Made by a program: the position numbers and the translations under genes. Under the pieces are notes generated by a model. It searched no databases, was not told where the DNA came from, and was given only the letters and a program-made list of their open reading frames with translations. 64,000 nt of DNA from the NCBI GenBank assembly GCA_030248135.1, contig JASANC010000608.1, positions 62,001 through 126,000 on the forward strand, written 5' to 3'. Below are positions 21,973 through 33,600 of this stretch, one piece after another; positions within the stretch are counted from its first letter, which is position 1; each line of letters begins with the position of its first letter. The DNA comes from Theristus sp. LFF4_11. Lineage: Eukaryota > Nematoda > Chromadorea > Monhysterida > Xyalidae.

Positions 21973-22943
21973 TTCCAAATCCACTGAACCCCGAAAACGC
22001 TATTTGGCTGCGTTCCAAATCCACTGAATCAGGAAAAAACATTTTTGTTGCGTAAAAGTGGAACTTGAACAATGAACAAACGAAAACAACACAATTTATC
22101 ACAAGAAATGATACGAATGTTGCTTGATGCAATTGTAAAATCGAAACAGAAAGCGGAACCGACTTTCTAAATGCTCGTGCGGTCTTTTGGCACGTGCGGT
22201 ATTTTGGTTCCACACCAATCTGCGGTATTTTGGTCTTGCGGTCTTTTGGCACGTGCGGTCTTTTGGTACGTGCGGTCTTTTGTCTATGATTCCCCCATCG
22301 GACCCCCCCCCTCGAAAATTTGGCCGACACCCCCCCCCACACCCCCCATGAAATTTTGTCTGGCGGAGACCCCCCCCCCAAATTTTCTGCACACCCTAAT
22401 TTTTTTTTCGAAAATCATGATTTTTTGTCTATAAAGTCTATAATATAAGCTGAATATATGATAACTTGACCATCTTCATTGTAATTTCAAAGATTTTGCA
22501 GCTAAATTTAGCGTTTTTCCTTTAAAATTTGAGCGAAAAAATTTCATGGGGGGGGTGGGGGCGTGGACCCCCCCCCCCACAGAAAATTTTGAAAAAATGC
22601 ACCCCCCATGAGACCCCCCTGGGGGGGGGTCCCACGTTACCATAGGTTGGACCCCCCCCCTCACTTTTTGGTCGGCACCCCCCCCCCCCACGGCACCGAC
22701 CATACCCCCCCTTCGAAAATTTGTTTGGGCCCACGGTACTGGTAATTGAGGTCACCAAAACAAAATCTGCAAAGTTCCGTCATATGGGAGTCATTCGGGA
22801 GGCGCTTGCATATCATATGTGGTTCTTCGGACTCCCTGATTGATTTGGCACAACTTTGATTTTTGAAATTTTTTTTTAATTAAAAAAAAAAAACAAAAAT
22901 GACGATTTTTGTTTTTTTTAACAACCCAAACCCTAGTCCGCAG

Positions 22944-24160
22944 CGCCGCTGTAAAAGAATAAAATCATTAAAATAAAATGTAAGCGGCAGAATAAAATTG
23001 AAATGAATTGAAAAAAAATTTCAATTGAACAACCGTAACTATTCTTTCTTCAGTTTCTTCAAACCGCTGGGTTGGGTAGGGTAGGAGGATTGTTGTTTTA
23101 CAAAAACCAAAATAAAAAAAATTAAAAAAAAACAAAAAATTTTCTGAGCCATGTGCTACGCTACAACAGTGCTACTATTTGTCTGAAAAAGTTGGTCTTC
23201 AAAGACATAAAAAATCGAGTGGGAAGCGAAAGTTTGCTCTGCTCATTTGTTCAATCATTTATTCATTTATTCATTCATTCATGCTCTTTTGAAGGATGTA
23301 GCAGCACGAGCAGCAAACGGCTATGAAGCAAAAGCAAAGCAAAAAAGCAAAAAGCAATGAACGTGATATGGCACCTTTGTTTCCTTGCATCTTGTTTGCT
23401 TCCGTCTGTTGAAGTTCTCTGACATTGAACGCTCAACGGCAGCAAAACCCGAACAACGAAATCAATTCAAACGATTGCGATAAAACAACATGTTGCCACT
23501 GAGACGTGGTTTTTATTTTTGCTTCATGATATTGCGTTGCCGTTCTTTTGGAATCTTTTCAAAAACTTGAGAAACATTTGAACCGTTTTAAGGCTAATCC
23601 TTGCACGAAATTTCAGAGACAATCGGCGACTTCACAATTCAATCCCAAATCGCATTCTAATGGAGCAGTTTGTTGAATGGAGCTCGCGCTCAAGACTAAG
23701 TGGTCTTTGTGCATTGTGCTATTGAATTTGAATTTTGTATTTTTTGTTCTGCCATGGCAACATTATTCTGCACCAGAAGCTGCTTCGTTTAAAAACCAAC
23801 CATCTCACGAGATTCAAATACAGCCAATCAGCGGTCTATCCAACTTTATTGAATCTCAGAATTGCATTTCGTTTCACTGAAGCGCCCGCTTGCGAATAGC
23901 GTTGCTCTGTATGCAAATCTAAAAGGGGGCGGAGTTACGCGCGTGCGTGTGCGAGCGCGTTATTGGATCATGAGCAATGAGCAATGCCGATGCCAAGTGG
24001 GCTGCCCTTCTTTTCTAAAATCCGCTTCAGGTAAAACACGCTCGTTGTCGGACATTGCTAAAACGGACTTGATTCAAATCTTAATCCTAAAGCCTAATCC
24101 TAAGGCAAACCTATTCCTAACCTAATCCTAACCTAAGCCAAGCCTTTTCAGAAAGGAAGA
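22944..24160. other. Spacer between the two transposon nests
   Basis: No gene is recognised. It holds AT-rich DNA with short repeats of ATTCATTC and GCAAAAAGC. A block at 23923-24003 (GGCGGAGTTACGCGCGTG and ATGAGCAATGAGCAATGCC) is repeated almost exactly at 26913-26993. There is also a degenerate CCTAAT/GCCTAA run at about 24080-24137. Confidence 0.7.
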
Positions 24161-24434
24161 TGTCAGAACAGTACCGTGGGCGGGGGGGGGGGGGGGGGAA
24201 ACCCCCCCCCCCAGAGCACCAGAGACCGTCGGGTGGGGGGGGGGGGGGGGGGGCACCGTGCCACCCCCCCCTAAACCCGGGCCCCCCCCCCCCCCCACCG
24301 GCCCCCCCCCTCGAAAACTTGGCCGACCCCCCCCCCCCACCCCCCATGAAATTTTGTCTGGCGGAGACCCCCCCCCAAAATTTTCTGCACACCCTAATTT
24401 TTTTTCGAAAATCATGATTTTTTGTCTATAAAGT

Positions 24435-27017
24435 GGTTGGCCTGCTTTATTAAAAACCGCTCCAGTGAAACCGCGCTCTACTTTAAATGGAAGCAGACAA
24501 ATCCTAATCAGTTGAAAGACGAAAAGTAAACAAAGCGAAAAAGTTTCGTAGTTCTGCTTTGTTTGCATTTCTTCTTGTCATTCGGATCTTTTGTTTTGTG
24601 TCGTTCAGTTTTGAAGTGATTTATCAAATAAACAAGTCGAAAGTTCGAAATAGTGACCGACGGAACGACGCGACGATGCTGTGGTGAGTCAGCCTTGTGA
24701 CTACCACGCCAACAACAGTCAGTAGGAAATGGACGATGGACAGGAGACGACGACGATGACAAAGGAAATAAAACTGATGCGTCGTTGATTATTTTTTGGC
24801 GTGATTTCAAATCGTCGAGCAGAGCTGCATTATCAATTCTGAGTTTCTGAATATAATTTGAATCACCTATTCTGTTTGACAACTGATTGATGAGATGATT
24901 GATTATTGATTTGAGCAATGAGTGTCGGACTGAGCAGTGACGATGTTGTGGTTGTGTGTTTTTGGATCCTGCCAGTTTGACGCTTATTTTCTCAATCATA
25001 AAAGGATCGACGTCGAGCATCATCAAACGCTAGTGGTCAGTTTTATTACTTTTATAAAAGTGAGCAGTCTCTGAAAAGTGGGGAGTTTTACTCCAGGGTG
25101 TTCCAAAAATTAGACCACAACAAATTCCGGTTGACCAATTCAACCAAAAGTTCTTTTTTGACCGATGCTTCACATTAGATTGATATTTTTGTCAAATTCA
25201 GCACCGAATTATATCATTCTGCCGGTTCACCGCGACAAATTTTTTTCTCTAAAATTGTCAATGTCTAACTTTTGGAACACTCTGGAGTAAAACTCCTCAC
25301 TTTTTAGACACCACTCACTTTTATGAAACTGACCACAACCAGGTGAGTTCAAGAGTGTTGGAGAGGAATTGAAATCATTTTTTTGTGTCACGCTCACGCA
25401 CGATGAATCCCGTGTGAAGGCAAGTTTGAACTGTTGTTACCTCTAGTCACATCATGCGGTGGCTCACAGAGAAATCTTGATCGTGTGCTGCAGAAATCGT
25501 TTTATTTGTGTTGATCCATTGATTCAGAGCTTGACAAGTTTTGGTTCATTTTTCGATTTTTTGATTTTTTTTATTCTCAGCGAATTCACACAAAAACGCA
25601 GAGTAAATCACTTGGAACAAAAGAATTCAAATAATCGGCTCGAATCTGCAACAGATGCCGACGACGCCGCGTTTGTCCAGCGATTCACGGGATGTGCATC
25701 AGTGATTGACTGATTGATTCTATTCGACACATTGTAAGTGTCATTGCACAAGAAAAAAACGAGTAAAGCATCTGCAACAGAATATTCGTTTCGTTCAAAA
25801 AGTCTCATTTATTGAGCAGTTTGTTGTTCTGGTGTCTGCTTGTTTTTCTGAAGAATAATGTTTTTTTGCTTTGTTTTGCTGCTGTCTGTTTGTTTTGTTT
25901 TGCTTTGCTTTGTTTTGCTACTGAAGTCGGGTGGAATTTGATAAAACTTGTTTTAAGGAAGATTGGAGCACCACGACACTTTCTACAACCAGCGCAATTG
26001 ACTGTACTTGAGCTGGGCACATTGATCATTGTGTTGAGCCATTTGACAGATAGATAGAATTCAATCAAAACGCAGGCAGAATCAATCAAAACGCAGGCCT
26101 TCCAGAGCACGGCTGATTCAATGGATGAGAAGCAATTTATGCGTGGGGAGCGGCAAAATCAAGAGACGGGGAGACAAAGTAAGCATCGCTGCCGCATCTG
26201 CGTCGTCGTCGCCGCCAAGCGCCATTGTTTTCGGCATTGTCGTTCTTGGTGTCAACCGCATCAACCGACACGTCAGGAATTGCACAACGGTGTCGACTGA
26301 ACGCTTTCCAGTCGCTAAAACGATTTGAGGCTCAGTGTCATTTGAGGTTTGCTTATACTGTTTCAGTTTCTTACCTTGTCGTGTGTGATTGTTTTCATTT
26401 TCTGCCATTTTTTGCAGCGTTTTTGTTGGTGTCAAACGGGCAATGCAATGCAATCAATTTGCGTGTTGTTGTTTTGCAAACAAACAACTTTCTGGTTGCA
26501 TGATTTTGTTTTGTTCGATTGTTGTTTCATAACGAAACGTTTATTGGCATCAATCTTGCTGACTGATTGCGCAGTAGGAGCAAAATCCGAACGTAGATTG
26601 ACCACCAATTTGATCAAACATTGCAATCAAATCATCAAATTTTTTTCTATCAAACGAACTGTTGTTTGAAAGGAGCGTTCCAATTTCAATTTGACTCACG
26701 ATTTGCATCATTTGCTCACCAGACCACTCATTCATTGCACTGCAATCAAATCAGCCAATGATATGTCTCCAATTCAACGCCCAATTGCTTTCCATTCCAA
26801 AAAAACAACAACAACAATTGAAAGAAGTTAACTTCAGTTAATAGTTTTTTCCTTCACTCACAGTGTAGCGCTCGCTTCAGCATTGCCTTTATGTTCCTTG
26901 GTCTGTATCTGAAAGGGGCGGAGTTACGCGCGTGCGTGTGCGAGCGCGTTATTGGATCATGAGCAATGAGCAATGCCGATGCCAAGTGCGCGTGCTTTTA
27001 ATAAAGAAGCTTTTCGC
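24435..27017. mobile_element. GGTTGG element, second member with different cargo
   Basis: Flanked by TATAAAGT (24427-24434 and 27018-27025); poly-G copies elsewhere show the single empty site (GACTTTATAGAC reading the other way). The left end GGTTGGCCTGCTTTATTAAA and the right end GTGCTTTTAATAAAGAAGC form an imperfect inverted pair and resemble the ends at 14619 and 20043. Cargo includes an open minus-strand stretch (25026-24508, not recognised, containing Ser-rich and Asn/Ile-rich segments) and a 303-bp MITE. Another right end of this family is visible at about 29294-29328. Confidence 0.78.
25034..25336. mobile_element. 303-bp MITE with ~85-bp inverted arms
   Basis: Left arm GTGGTCAGTTT... 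and right arm ...AAACTGACCAC pair over about 85 bp, including the inner CAGGGTGTTCCAAAA and its complement. No convincing target-site duplication was found. It sits inside the GGTTGG element at 24435-27017. Confidence 0.75.
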
Positions 27018-27160
27018 TATAAAGTCTATAATATAAGCTGAATATATGATAACTTGACCATCTTCATTGTAATTTCAAAGATTTTGCAGCTAAATTTAGC
27101 GTTTTTCCTTTAAAATTTAAGCGAAAAAATTTCATGGGGGGGGTGGGGGGGGGGGTGGAC

Positions 27161-27918
27161 TAGAGATGTAAGGGTCAAAAAAAATTTTTTTTTTTAATTT
27201 TTTTTTTAAAAAAAAAGTAAAAAAAAATGAGCATTTTTTTTTTATTTTTTTTATTAAAAATTTTTGAAATTTTTTCTTTAATGTGCCCTGAAAATGCCGT
27301 TTTTGGCATAATTTTTCGAAAGTTCAACAAAAATTTTCTTTGACTTTACCTTGTCACTTAGTCTTCAACGCTGCAGGTGGTATTCTGGATTGATTTATCG
27401 ACTGTTTTCAGCCTTGGTGAGTGATGATCGACTCGCGCATTGAAGTACTTGAGCGTCGCAAAGGCTAGTTCAACAAATTCCGATGCCGCTAAGGTGAGAT
27501 AGAAGCAGAGAACTCACATTTATGCATCGTTTAGTTTTTCTTGATCTCGAAAGGTCGAAATTGCACTGTCTGCCACTGCAAGCGTAACTTCGTTGGTTGC
27601 TCGTTGCTGTTTCGCCTCGTGTCGTCAGCGTGATCACACCGGTTTGTTGTGGAACTTGTTTCCATGTTATTTGAGGTGAATTGAGAGGCAAAACACGAGA
27701 CGTGATGTCGTCGGTGGGAAAATGGGGTTGCCGAAACCAAGTCTGAAATTTTCACCCTCCTCCCATATGAGTGGGGGTCATATGGTAAGTCGGTGGCTCC
27801 TCAGATGGTGATATTCGGACTCCCTGAAAAATTCTGAACAACTTTCATTTTTAAAAAAAAATTTTTTTTTTTAAAAAAAGAAAAAAAATAGAAAATTTTT
27901 TTTTTCTTGACATCTCTA
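27161..27918. mobile_element. hAT-like MITE, uninterrupted 758-bp copy
   Basis: Ends TAGAGATG...CATCTCTA with the perfect 8-bp duplication GGGTGGAC (27153-27160 and 27919-27926). Subterminal A-run/T-run blocks are followed by GGCATAATTTTTCGAAAGTTC, shared with the level-1 element at 11472 and with the TAGGGTTAGGGG family. It interrupts the poly-G element of the second nest. No coding region. Confidence 0.9.
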
Positions 27919-28093
27919 GGGTGGACCCCCCCACAGAAAATTTTGAAAAAATGCACCCCCCCCCATGGGACAACCCTGGGGGGGGTCCCACGTTACCATA
28001 GGTTGGACCCCCCCCCTCACTTTTTGGTCGGCACCCCCCCCCCCCACGGCACCATACCCCCCCCCCCCTTCAAAAATTTGTTTGAGCCCACGG

Positions 28094-29146
28094 TAGGGTT
28101 AGGGGAAAAAAAAATCCGGATTTTTTTTTAAATTAAAAAAAAATTTTTTTTTTAAAAAAAAATTTTTTTTTTACAAGTTAGGTTTGTTCGAAGCGTCTCG
28201 TCGAGCTGAGTTCATCTAGACTATTTTCAGAACGATCCGGAAAACTATAAGAGCGAAAATCGTGTTTTATTGAAATTATGTCCATTTCATAGAGGGAAAG
28301 TTGCATTTTCAACAGTAAAACAGGACAATTTTCGACGTGTACTTGAATATTGAACCGTTCTTAGTTGTTCCTCTTTAGAAAATTACCAAAATTTGACTGT
28401 GTTCAAAAATTCCTGTTTGCTGTAGCTAAGTCGGCAACCCCTGTCGACCCGGTCGCCCCCCCCAAGACACTTACTTTCAGGTTCAACCAGCTATGCTATC
28501 TGCCACATGGCGAGAGCCCACTCTTCAAATCATCGTATCGAAAACATGTACCATGATTTCGCGATCACGTTGCGGGCAACTGACAGACGCAAGTTTAACA
28601 CGTTAGTTTAGCTCAGCACGCAAGTTTTAACATGTGGCCATGTTATCGGGTATCTGAAAAACGGTCGTGTGATGTGGTATTAACCAACATCCCCGCTCCA
28701 ATTGTTTAACAATATATCGCACAACTCCATTGTAGACCTATAACGTACGCCAATCAACAAGATATCATGTTCATCTCATGGCCTACCGACTGAAAAAACA
28801 TGTTCTAAGTTGCAAGAAAACGATTTCTGAAACGATATTTCAATTCAGTTAAGTCATTTCAACGCTAAAAATTGACTCTAGAAGTCATCCAAATCGAAAA
28901 ACATGGAGTACGTCGGTCAAAATGACCAAATAATGACATGTACCTAAGCACACAAAGAAGTTGGGAAGAAAATTTGGTTTGAACTTTCAAAAAATTATGC
29001 CATAAATCGAATTTTCAGAGCAAAGTAGAAGAAAAATTTTTCAAAATTTTTTTTTTAAGTTTGAAAAAAAAAATCCAAATTTTTTTTTTTTAAAAACGAA
29101 AAAAAAAATAAAAAAAAAATTTTTTTTTTCAAAGCCCCTAACCCTA
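28094..29146. mobile_element. TAGGGTTAGGGG element, complete 1,053-bp copy
   Basis: TAGGGTTAGGGG...CCCCTAACCCTA with the perfect 8-bp duplication GCCCACGG (28086-28093 and 29147-29154), inserted five bases from the end of the poly-G element. Its inner 0.85 kb is the inverted counterpart of 20044-20892, so the window carries a long inverted repeat of about 850-bp arms separated by 7.3 kb. No ORF is credible. Confidence 0.9.
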
Positions 29147-29357
29147 GCCCACGGTACTGTGTCAGAACAATTGCGTTTTGAACAAGTTTTTGTTGAGGCC
29201 GGAGCGTGTGCAGGCGCGCTAGTGGATCATGAGCACGAGCATGCGGATGCGAGGTGCGCGTGCGTTTTAAAAAAGAAGCACCAGGTGCCAAGTGCGCGTG
29301 CTTTTAATAAAGAAGCTTTTCGGCAGCAAACCCAACAAAACTTCGTGACGCCGCCAA

Positions 29358-30589
29358 TCATAATACTAAGATAATAGTGGTGTCCGTGTCACTTTTTTGC
29401 CATTTGAATTGGCGCGTATTTTTGCTATTTAAGATAGCTAAATCTCAATTTCTTAACCTATTATTAATGCAAATCGTTTTCTCAAAAAAGTTGCTCTGTA
29501 CTGCGAAGTCATCATGATACTCTTTGGTCATCCGCGACAGCGCCTTGAAATACGATTGACAATTAATGGCAATTGTTGCTGTTCAAACTGACCGAAAGCG
29601 AAAGATGAAAGGAAACCAACTATGAAGAATCATTGCAATTGTTTTTTTAAATCAGGTTGCAAAACGACATCGAAATTGCAAGTGCACATTGCACTTTGCT
29701 TTCAAGACAACATTTTTCATCATCATTTGGTTAAACAGTTGTTGCATGAGAACGTTTTCAAAAACAGAAAAACGTTTAAAGTTATTGCTTAAGACTTTTT
29801 CAAAAACAGAGAAGTTTTATCTAAACAACTCAACTAAAAAAATTAACTGCAAAATCAAATAAACGGGGTTTGTTAATGAAGTGCGTGACAAACTAAAAAT
29901 CTGATCAGAAAGCAAGATGGCTTTCAAAGCAGTTATTTGCCAACTTTCACTTTGCGAAAAGGCTTGCCTTATGTTAGGGTATATGTTAAGGTATAAAAAC
30001 AGTTTTTTAAATGTTTTTTTAATTAAACGTCATTTTTTACATATTTGTTATTATTTTATTTTTATTTTATACAGTTTTTATTTTTGTTAACTTTTTTGTA
30101 TTGTCACTGTACAAAAAAGGATTGGCTTAGAGCAGGGTGAACGGGTGAAAAAACATGACTCAGCAAAATTATAAACTTCGCATTTAAAATCTGTTTTCAA
30201 CACGCGGGTTTAATTTGAAATGTGTCAATTTCGAAAACAAAAATTCAAAATTGCTATTACATTACATTCAAAAACAATTTTTATGAAACGTTACTTTATT
30301 TTTGTCGTTTCAATTCAACTAACTTTAAAATCGCTTCACATGTTTTCAACCGGAACAGCAATTGACCATTGATGATTGAATAAGGTTGGTGTTAATTTTA
30401 AATTGGAATGCAGTAAAGATTGTGTTCCGGATCAGAAGATTGTTTTTGATCATTTGAACGGGAACGACTAAAGCAGCTTAAAATCAAAATGCAATGCATT
30501 TTTAGCACGGTTCAAAAAGCCAAAATCCACTCAAAAATAATAATTGTATTATCAGCTAACCGTGCCGTAGGCACGGGTCAATTGGCTAG
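29358..30589 (+). mobile_element. Non-autonomous Helitron B
   Basis: Starts TCATAATACTAAGATAAT and ends with the hairpin ACCGTGCC-GTA-GGCACGGGT, a short spacer and CTAG. Flanks are A (29357) and T (30590). The termini match Helitron A; the interior is AT-rich without a Rep-helicase. Its 3' end lies 28 bp before the likely GLE1 start codon. Confidence 0.88.
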
Positions 30590-30617
30590 TCAACAAAATA
30601 AATGAAAGTGAGTCATC

Positions 30618-33600
30618 ATGACGACCATTTCGCAGAAGCTCCGGCAAACGCAACGGGGACGTGTGCACGTCAAACCGGAAACGTTGAACGTTCGTTTGTT
30701 TTTCAGCAAATTTAAATTTAGTTTTTCTGACAGTAATAAGTTCGGTTTGATTTCTGACATTTCATTTTGATCCGTCTTCGAAAACAGGTCATCGTTGGCG
30801 AATTATATCAGAGATTCGCTGAAACTACTTTGGTCAGTACAACGGAACTCCAAAAAGCGACCGATCAACATGTTGAACCGGATCGATCAACGAAGTTTGA
30901 TGTTGATCGCTTCGAAAATGTCTCCTCGAATGACCGAATTGAATGTGACAATCCAGAGAAAACGAGCACAGCAGTCGAATTTACGAACCAGAAATCACCG
31001 GAAACCGCGGTAACACCGCAAAAATCGGGACATTTTGGCATTTGGAATGATTTCGCATCGTCGTCGTCGGGCGAGTTGTCTGACTCGGACGTGGATGAAA
31101 GCGCGGAATGGTACAGAAAACAGTCTGATCTGGACGAACGATGGCAGGAAGAACTGCGGGTTGAGTGGTTATTGTGATATTTGTTGAATGTTATTATGTT
31201 GAATGTTATTATTATGAATATTATTCCTTGTGACGACAAACGTTTTTTTTCAGGAACGACTTTTTGAACGTCGTCAACAGTTGCGTCGCCGCTTCGAGGC
31301 GCACCGACGGAAATTCAAAGTGCAAGAAAATTTGATCTCCGCAACCACCTCGACGATTTCGCAGTCGAAATACGCTGATTCGTGTGAACAACGTGATGCC
31401 GAACCGCGGTTTTGGCCTGCTGTCGATGAAATTTTACTGTCTGTTAAAAAAGTTGATGTGGCACGGCGGGAAAACGACAATTGTCAGATGCAATGCACAA
31501 AATCATCGCCGCAGAACGTCGATAACGGAAGCAATTTTAGTTTCACCGTTGTACCACCATCGTCGATGTCGTCCAGTGAAGGTAAATTTTAGCAAATGTT
31601 CTTCAGTATAAATGGGTGGATGGATGGATGGATTCAGTTTTGCACAGTCGAAACCAGCGCTTTGGTTTTATCCACTTTTTCTATTTCCGATTCCGTTCAC
31701 ATTCACAGGTGTTAAAACAAACAGAATTCTTGTGACTGCGCGGACAGAGGTGTAATAAAACTACAATCATTCGTGTTCACAGCATTAAGGACAACGTCAT
31801 TTTTCAATATTTCTAATGCTTGTTTGTACACCAACACGAGTGAAGCATGTCAATAATTACTCAGCAAAAGTGAATGTGATTTTGGATTTTTCGGACCAAG
31901 CAAACGAAACGACCATCCATTTCATGTTGCTATTGTTGTCAATTTTGACTTCAGGCCAACCGGCCACACCACAAGAACAGCAAACGACGTCGACACCTCT
32001 CCAAAAGTCGGTTCCGAAAAAATTGTCGCCACACAATCACGCAACGCTTGCATCATGCAGCCCGATTGCTGCCGAACGAACAGTGACATCAATTGCCGAG
32101 CATAAAACTGTGACGGGAGACAAGTTCAACGGTGAAACCACGGCTGTGGCGGTGAAGCAAGCCAGCCAATCAGCGAAACGCTTGCAAACGAGCACTCCAG
32201 ATGGAAACAGACATTCGAAAACGTCCAGTTTTGGCACGACGGTGTCTGAAGGTGCGTGACGATTTGCTGTACTTTTTTGTTGAGTTTGTTGAACCAGATA
32301 GTAGTTCTCAAAAAACTGTCAAAATCAACTCCTTTCTTGGATGTTGAGTTTTTTTGTCGTGTGAAGCCGAACTGTGAAACAACTTCACAAGAAGTTCCTT
32401 AGTTTCGTTGATCGTGCGAAACCTCTGCTTTGTTGTTAGTTGTGTTTTGCACTGAATACAATGTAATTATAGTGTCAGTTTTCTTTGTAGAACACAGAAA
32501 ATGCGGAAAACTTTTGAATCACAGTTTGAGGAACGAAAATGTATTGGGCTTGATTAAACATGCCATTTTCAGATACAGTATGGCCGATTAAACATGGCAG
32601 CTTTTTTCAGGGTTCAAGGAGCGCGCGAATTTTGAATGTCAGAAAGAAGACGTTCAGAAACCAAATTGTGTGCCAAATTTGACGCGTTTTTTGAAACTAA
32701 CGGATTATCCGCGCTATTCTGTTCATTCTTTTTCCGTTGCACACATGACTGGGAAATATGTTCGCATTTTTGAAAAAGACAACTCCTAGTCTGCGACTGA
32801 TCCCGCCTTGATGGACTGCCTCATTTATTTGGCCATACTGTAAGTAAGTTGGCTTGTTGCAAAGTAAGTAACACTGTATTTTTAAATATACCGATGAAAC
32901 ATCAGCCAAACTCGCGTTTTATCGACCAGTTGCCAGACCAACCAAAAAAATGTTGTTGGTCCGGCTTTTCAAAAATACCTACTTTTGTCGATGCCGAAGC
33001 GAAACTTTTCAGGCATACGTAGTACTGGTGAAACATCAGCCGCAAGTGCACCGAGCAACGTTCCACATTCAATAACAGCGGCATCGTCATCAACAACGAA
33101 ATCAAACGAACACAAGAATAACGAACGTAATGTGTCCGTCCGAGACAAGGGCTCGTACGTCCGAAACCAGGACCAGCCTGTCCAAGACAAAGCGCTGTCT
33201 GCAAATGACAGCAATCGGTCCGTTCCAGACAAGGGCCAGTCCGTCAAAGGTAAGGAGTTGCCCGTCCAGGAGAAGCGAGTCCAAGACAAGGAGCTGCCCA
33301 TGCAAAACAAGGACCACTCCGTTGCAGACAACGATCCGTTTGCGGCGCACGTGAGAAACGCTGCAGCCTTGTTGGCCGCAGCGCGACAGATGAAAATCGA
33401 CGCATCAAAAACGTCCGAAGTGGTTTGTTGATATTTGTTTTCATTTTTAATTTGACAAAACGCAGCGAAATGATGAAGAACCATCGAGAGTGCATATCTA
33501 TTCCTGTGAAGCATCGAAAAAATCTGAACATCGCTGCGAAACTCGGTTTTCAGAAATAGCAGTCTGAAACTTCCAGTAGAATGATGATTCTAGTTTTTCG

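Larger units (their letters stand above)
12140..22294. mobile_element. Nest level 3: element with AAAAGACCGC subterminal repeats
   Basis: Both ends carry several copies, in opposite orientation, of CCAAAAGACCGCACGTG and the variant CCAAAATACCGC (left 12148-12255, right about 22180-22285). An 8-bp CCATCGGA (12132-12139 and 22295-22302), extendable into neighbouring C runs, flanks it inside the poly-G element, so exact ends are uncertain by a few bases. The interior begins with the 365-bp satellite and ends with unique DNA at 21981-22180. No transposase is recognised. Confidence 0.7.
12006..22741. mobile_element. Nest level 2: poly-G element, inverted orientation, interrupted
   Basis: Terminal inverted repeats CAGTACCGTG...CACGGTACTG with an 8-bp duplication GTAATTGA (11998-12005 and 22742-22749). 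Native parts are 12006-12139 and about 22303-22741. Together they give roughly the 583 bp of the uninterrupted unit at 21390-21972. G and C runs of 8-20 bases make up much of it. It inserted into the level-1 MITE. Confidence 0.85.
11472..22935. mobile_element. Nest level 1: hAT-like MITE split by 10.7 kb of later insertions
   Basis: Ends TAGGGTTGTTAAA (left) and its imperfect complement ending CAACCCAAACCCTA (right) are bracketed by the 8-bp duplication GTCCGCAG (11464-11471 and 22936-22943). The native element is only 11472-12005 plus 22750-22935, and it matches an uninterrupted 758-bp relative at 27161-27918. All DNA from 12.0 to 22.74 kb was inserted later. It lies about 100 bp upstream of the first myosin exon. 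Confidence 0.85.
24169..29159. mobile_element. Second nest: poly-G element with three later insertions
   Basis: Terminal repeats CAGTACCGTGGGC and CACGGTACTG with an 8-bp duplication TGTCAGAA (24161-24168 and 29160-29167). Native pieces are 24169-24434, 27026-27160, 27927-28093 and 29155-29159 (plus single copies of the three target sites). They add up to about the length of the 583-bp unit, in inverted orientation. Inserted later are 24435-27017, 27161-27918 and 28094-29146, each with its own 8-bp duplication. Confidence 0.88.

Noticed and set aside
20935..22758. Many Pro/Gly-rich ORFs on both strands
   Set aside because: They are translations of the poly-G/poly-C transposons and appear in every frame of every copy.
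27153..27926. Poly-G pieces at 27026-27160 and 27927-28093 as two separate elements
   Set aside because: They are one element split by the MITE at 27161-27918, shown by the GGGTGGAC duplication.
23306..29339. A further outer element with CAGCAAAC on both sides (near 23307 and 29329)
   Set aside because: The right side is a GGTTGG-family end, but the left side does not resemble that family's left end, and an 8-mer match over this distance can occur by chance.
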